A DNA stretch of 7,246 nt, taken from assembly GCA_021823905.1 (NCBI GenBank), contig JAKALX010000182.1, positions 1 through 7,246 of the forward strand, written 5' to 3'. The first letter of the stretch is position 1; each line of letters starts with the position of its first letter. The position numbers and the translations under genes are program-made. Under the pieces are notes generated by a model. That model was not told the DNA's origin. It saw only the letters and a program-made list of their open reading frames with translations, and made no database searches. This document shows, one piece after another, positions 5,088-7,246 of the stretch. This stretch comes from Chloroflexota bacterium. GTDB taxonomy: Bacteria; Chloroflexota; Dehalococcoidia; Tepidiformales; Tepidiformaceae.

Positions 5088-6038
5088 ATGACCCAGTACT
5101 TCGTTCGCAGGGTGATGCTTGCCGTGCCTACGGTGGTACTGGTGATCTTCGCCACGTTCCTTATCGTGCGGCTCGTGCCGGGCGACATCGTGACGATCAT
5201 GATGGCCGAGCGGCCCTACGCGACGCAGGCCGACAAGGAGGCGCTTCGCAAGGAACTCGGGGTAGACCGGCCCATCCCGGTGCAGTTCGTGTCGTATCTG
5301 GGGAAAGTCGCGCGTGGCGACCTGGGGGACTCGTTCTGGACGCGGCGCGCCGTCACCGCGGAGTTGCGGCAGCGGCTGCCGGTCACCGGGCAACTCGGAG
5401 TGTTTGCCATCGTTCTGGGACTGGTGATCGCGTTGCCGATTGGGGTGCTTTCCGCGATACGCCAGGACACGGTGCACGACTTCATCGCGCGGAGCTTCGC
5501 GATCCTGGCGCTTTCGGTGCCGTCGTTTTTCACGGCGACGCTGCTCATTGTGTTCCCGCAGAAGTGGTTTGGATGGGCGCCGCCGCTGGTTTACAAGGGC
5601 TGGGACGCGGGGCCGATCGCCCATGTCTACTACTTCTTCTTCCCGGCGCTGCTGCTGGGGGTGGGTCTGGCCGGCGGCGTGATGCGCCTCACGCGGACAA
5701 TGATGCTCGAGGTGTTGCGCCAGGACTACATCCGGACCGCCTGGGCGAAGGGCCTGCGCGAGCGGTCGGTCATCATCCAGCACGCCACGAAGAACGCGTT
5801 TATCCCGGTGCTTACCGTCATCGGACTCCAGGTCAGCGTGGTCGTGAGCGGCTCCGTCATCATCGAGAGCATCTTCAACATCCCGGGCATCGGGAAGTAC
5901 TTCGTCGGGGCAATCTTCCAGCGCGACTACCCGTCCATCCAGGGTGTCGTCCTCGTTCTGGCGATCGTTATCGTGTTCGTCAACCTGCTGGTGGATCTTG
6001 CTTACGCCTATCTCGACCCGCGGATCCGGTTCGCGTGA
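5088..6038 (+). CDS. dppB: ABC transporter permease, DppB type
   Basis: This 316-residue inner-membrane protein is one half of the translocation channel for the solute delivered by the upstream receptor. Hydrophobic segments lie at about 9-29, 101-123, 136-157, 181-197, 241-262 and 286-306, the six-helix plan of DppB/OppB permeases. The N-terminal V-R-R-V-M-L-A-V-P-T with R-L-V-P-G-D (28-33) is the family's opening motif. The ATPase-contacting EAA loop is at about 213-242 (D-Y-I-R-T-A-W-A-K-G-L, then N-A-F-I-P-V). The C-terminus I-P-G-I-G-K (265-270) and Y-L-D-P-R-I-R (308-314) is also typical. ATG 5088 is preferred over the earlier in-frame GTG at 5043, which lies in the hairpin loop and lacks a ribosome site; AGGAGG at 5073-5078 sits nine bases before the ATG. 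The next gene begins 24 bases after the stop, so the pair is translated from one message. Confidence 0.95.
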   Translation: MTQYFVRRVMLAVPTVVLVIFATFLIVRLVPGDIVTIMMAERPYATQADKEALRKELGVDRPIPVQFVSYLGKVARGDLGDSFWTRRAVTAELRQRLPVTGQLGVFAIVLGLVIALPIGVLSAIRQDTVHDFIARSFAILALSVPSFFTATLLIVFPQKWFGWAPPLVYKGWDAGPIAHVYYFFFPALLLGVGLAGGVMRLTRTMMLEVLRQDYIRTAWAKGLRERSVIIQHATKNAFIPVLTVIGLQVSVVVSGSVIIESIFNIPGIGKYFVGAIFQRDYPSIQGVVLVLAIVIVFVNLLVDLAYAYLDPRIRFA

Positions 6039-6062
6039 CCGGCCTCGAGAGGAGCCAGACGC

Positions 6063-7010
6063 ATGGCTGAGATGGTGGCTCTCGAACTCCCAGGCGTGGG
6101 CGTTGCTCCCGGGCGGAGACTGCCGTTCCTCGTCGATGTGGGCAGGCGGCTCGTTCGGGAGAAACCGCTGGGCCTCATCGGCGGGCTGCTTGTGCTGATG
6201 TTCGTGGTGATGGCGGTGGCGGCGCCGGTATTGACCCCATACGGCCCCGGGCAACTTGGGGCTGGCGCGCGCCTTCTGGGCCCATCGGGCGCTCACCTCT
6301 TTGGCACCGACAACCTGGGGCGCGACGTTTTCAGCCGGGTTGTTCGCGGTGCGCAGGTTTCGATGACGATCGGCGTCCTCGCCGTGGTCATTTCGACCTT
6401 GATTTCGCTGGCGATCGGCGTCCTCACGGGCTATTTCGGCGGCCTCTTCGACATGCTGTTCCAGCGGGTAGTGGACGGGTTCATGGCGTTCCCGGCGCTG
6501 GTGTTCCTGATCGCGGTCGGCGCCATGTTCACGAACGCGCAGATTCCGGGCCTCCCGACACAGGGCCTCTTCAGCACAACGGTCATGTCGATCAGCATCG
6601 AGCTGGGCGTCCTCTTCGGGGTCGGGAACTCCCGGGTCATCCGTAGTGCGACGCTCAGCGTCGTGAGTTCGACGTATATCGAGGCGGCCCGTGCCTCGGG
6701 CGCGAGCCATGCCAGGCTAATCCTCGTCCACGTGGTGCCGAACGTGATGCCGCCGGTGATCACACTCGCGACGCTCGGCCTCGGCGGAATCATCCTGACC
6801 GAGTCGGCGCTCGAATTCCTCGGACTTGGTGTGCCGCCCGACCAGGTGACCTGGGGGAAGATGCTCAGCACAGAAGCGCGCGCCTACATGCTCCAGGCGC
6901 CGTGGCTGGCGATCTTCCCGGGTCTCGCGCTGAGCACGGCCGTGTTTGGCTTCAACATGCTTGGCGATGCGCTTCGCGACCTGCTCGATCCCCGGCTGCG
7001 GCGGGGGTAG
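6063..7010 (+). CDS. dppC: ABC transporter permease, DppC type
   Basis: This 315-residue inner-membrane protein forms the second half of the channel with DppB. After a cytoplasmic N-terminus of about 35 residues there is a first membrane helix at about 37-58. The DppC/OppC signature L-F-G-T-D-N-L-G-R-D-V-F-S-R follows at 79-92, then helices at about 101-123, 135-156, 172-189, 229-250 and 279-302. The EAA loop Y-I-E-A-A-R-A-S-G-A at 205-214, followed by H-V-V-P-N-V-M-P-P, would dock the ATPase. The tail L-L-D-P-R-L-R is typical. AGGAG at 6050-6054 precedes ATG 6063 by eight bases. No dppD or dppF ATPase gene follows; a different gene (aspA) begins 105 bases downstream. No clear terminator is visible in 7011-7100. 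Confidence 0.95.
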   Translation: MAEMVALELPGVGVAPGRRLPFLVDVGRRLVREKPLGLIGGLLVLMFVVMAVAAPVLTPYGPGQLGAGARLLGPSGAHLFGTDNLGRDVFSRVVRGAQVSMTIGVLAVVISTLISLAIGVLTGYFGGLFDMLFQRVVDGFMAFPALVFLIAVGAMFTNAQIPGLPTQGLFSTTVMSISIELGVLFGVGNSRVIRSATLSVVSSTYIEAARASGASHARLILVHVVPNVMPPVITLATLGLGGIILTESALEFLGLGVPPDQVTWGKMLSTEARAYMLQAPWLAIFPGLALSTAVFGFNMLGDALRDLLDPRLRRG

Positions 7011-7102
7011 GAAGGCACGGGTCTCAGCCTGACGCCGGCTTCCGACTGCGCCTCCTGATTCGGCCCGCGCCTTTACAAGCGACGCAGGCCGCCGGCGCGC
7101 CG

Positions 7103-7108
7103 TAGAGT
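7103..7108 (+). promoter_or_regulatory. Candidate -10 box for a leaderless aspA transcript
   Basis: TAGAGT (7103-7108) ends seven bases before ATG 7116, the distance expected between a -10 box and the start of transcription. The message might therefore begin at or next to the ATG. It resembles the TAGACT before tRNA-Val and the TAGGCT before the transporter operon. No good -35 lies at 16-19 bp (TTTACA at 7072-7077 is 25 bp away). GTGGGG at 7107-7112 is too near the ATG to be a normal ribosome site. Confidence 0.4.
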
Positions 7109-7115
7109 GGGGATC

Positions 7116-7246
7116 ATGGAGACCACGCCAAGAACACGGATCGAACATGACGCGCTGGGCGACTATCCCGTGCCGGCCGAGGCCTACTACGGCATCGACA
7201 CGGCGCGCGCAGTGGCGAACTTCCCGATCAGCAGTCTGCGCCTGCA
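7116..7246 (+). CDS. aspA: Aspartate ammonia-lyase, N-terminal fragment (3' truncated)
   Basis: Forty-three codons plus two bases run off the right edge. After a short lead (M-E-T-T-P-R-T) comes R-I-E-H-D-A-L-G-D-Y-P-V-P, then A-Y-Y-G-I-D-T-A-R-A-V and N-F-P-I-S. This is the conserved opening of the aspartase/fumarase superfamily. The Y-Y-G-I form favours aspartase (deamination of L-aspartate to fumarate and ammonia, cytoplasmic, normally a homotetramer) over class II fumarase, which usually has L-Y-G-A at that place. The catalytic serine loop and the substrate-binding residues lie beyond the window, so the choice between the two stays open. ATG 7116 matches the usual distance to the first conserved block; an in-frame GTG at 7107 would add only three residues. 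It shares strand with the transporter operon but has a 105-base gap. Confidence 0.8.
   Translation, partial: METTPRTRIEHDALGDYPVPAEAYYGIDTARAVANFPISSLRL

Noticed and set aside
4545..6710. A 721-codon open frame on the minus strand across the receptor, dppB and dppC genes
   Set aside because: The three sense genes share one frame, and the antisense frame is in register with all of them, so the same codon-bias effect keeps it open across the gene borders. It begins just short of a sense CTA codon at 6717. The product is low-complexity, charged sequence.
1..7246. CRISPR arrays, insertion sequences, phage or defence genes
   Set aside because: No regularly spaced repeats, transposase or integrase motifs, or unexplained long genes were seen on either strand.

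Overview
The window is a high-GC bacterial chromosome segment with every gene on the + strand. Several traits fit a deep-branching Gram-positive-like or Chloroflexota-type bacterium. These are the strong preference for G or C at third codon positions, a twin-arginine lipoprotein leader on a solute-binding protein, non-ATG starts (GTG and TTG), and a small solute-binding-protein/permease operon without its ATPases. Chloroflexota is an inference from overall style, not from a marker gene.

Layout: (1) 2-271, the C-terminal end of a Lon-related (COG1067-type) ATP-dependent protease. (2) 272-469, about 200 bp with no convincing gene. (3) 470-870, a tRNA block: a good promoter, tRNA-Leu(CAG), tRNA-Arg(GCG), a second promoter-like element, tRNA-Val(CAC) and a very strong hairpin terminator. 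All three tRNAs fold completely and encode their CCA ends. Their anticodons read CUG, CGC and GUG, which suits a GC-rich codon diet. (4) 976-3144, a complete GlgX/TreX-type glycogen debranching enzyme with an intact GH13 active site and a GTG start just downstream of a small hairpin. (5) 3213-7010, a peptide/nickel-type (family 5) ABC importer operon. It has a sigma70-like promoter carrying overlapping dyads, a Tat-lipoprotein solute-binding protein (TTG start at 3327), a perfect 12-bp inverted repeat, then the DppB-like and DppC-like permeases. (6) 7116-7246, the first 43 codons of a probable aspartate ammonia-lyase (aspA), possibly on a leaderless transcript.

How the genes work together: the importer would bind an oligopeptide or similar solute outside the membrane and pass it through the DppB/DppC channel. 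The ATPases must come from elsewhere, because aspA follows directly. If the solute is peptidic, the adjacent aspartase could send released aspartate into fumarate. That link is only suggested by adjacency. GlgX trims branched glucan (glycogen) and sits alone here, without glgP, glgC or glgB next to it.

I found no sign of an undescribed system. There is no CRISPR array, no mobile element, no phage or defence gene and no unexplained long gene. The points most worth a second look are the GCG-anticodon arginine tRNA, the regulatory structures around the ABC operon and glgX, the recurring TAGNNT -10 variant, and the possible leaderless aspA start.
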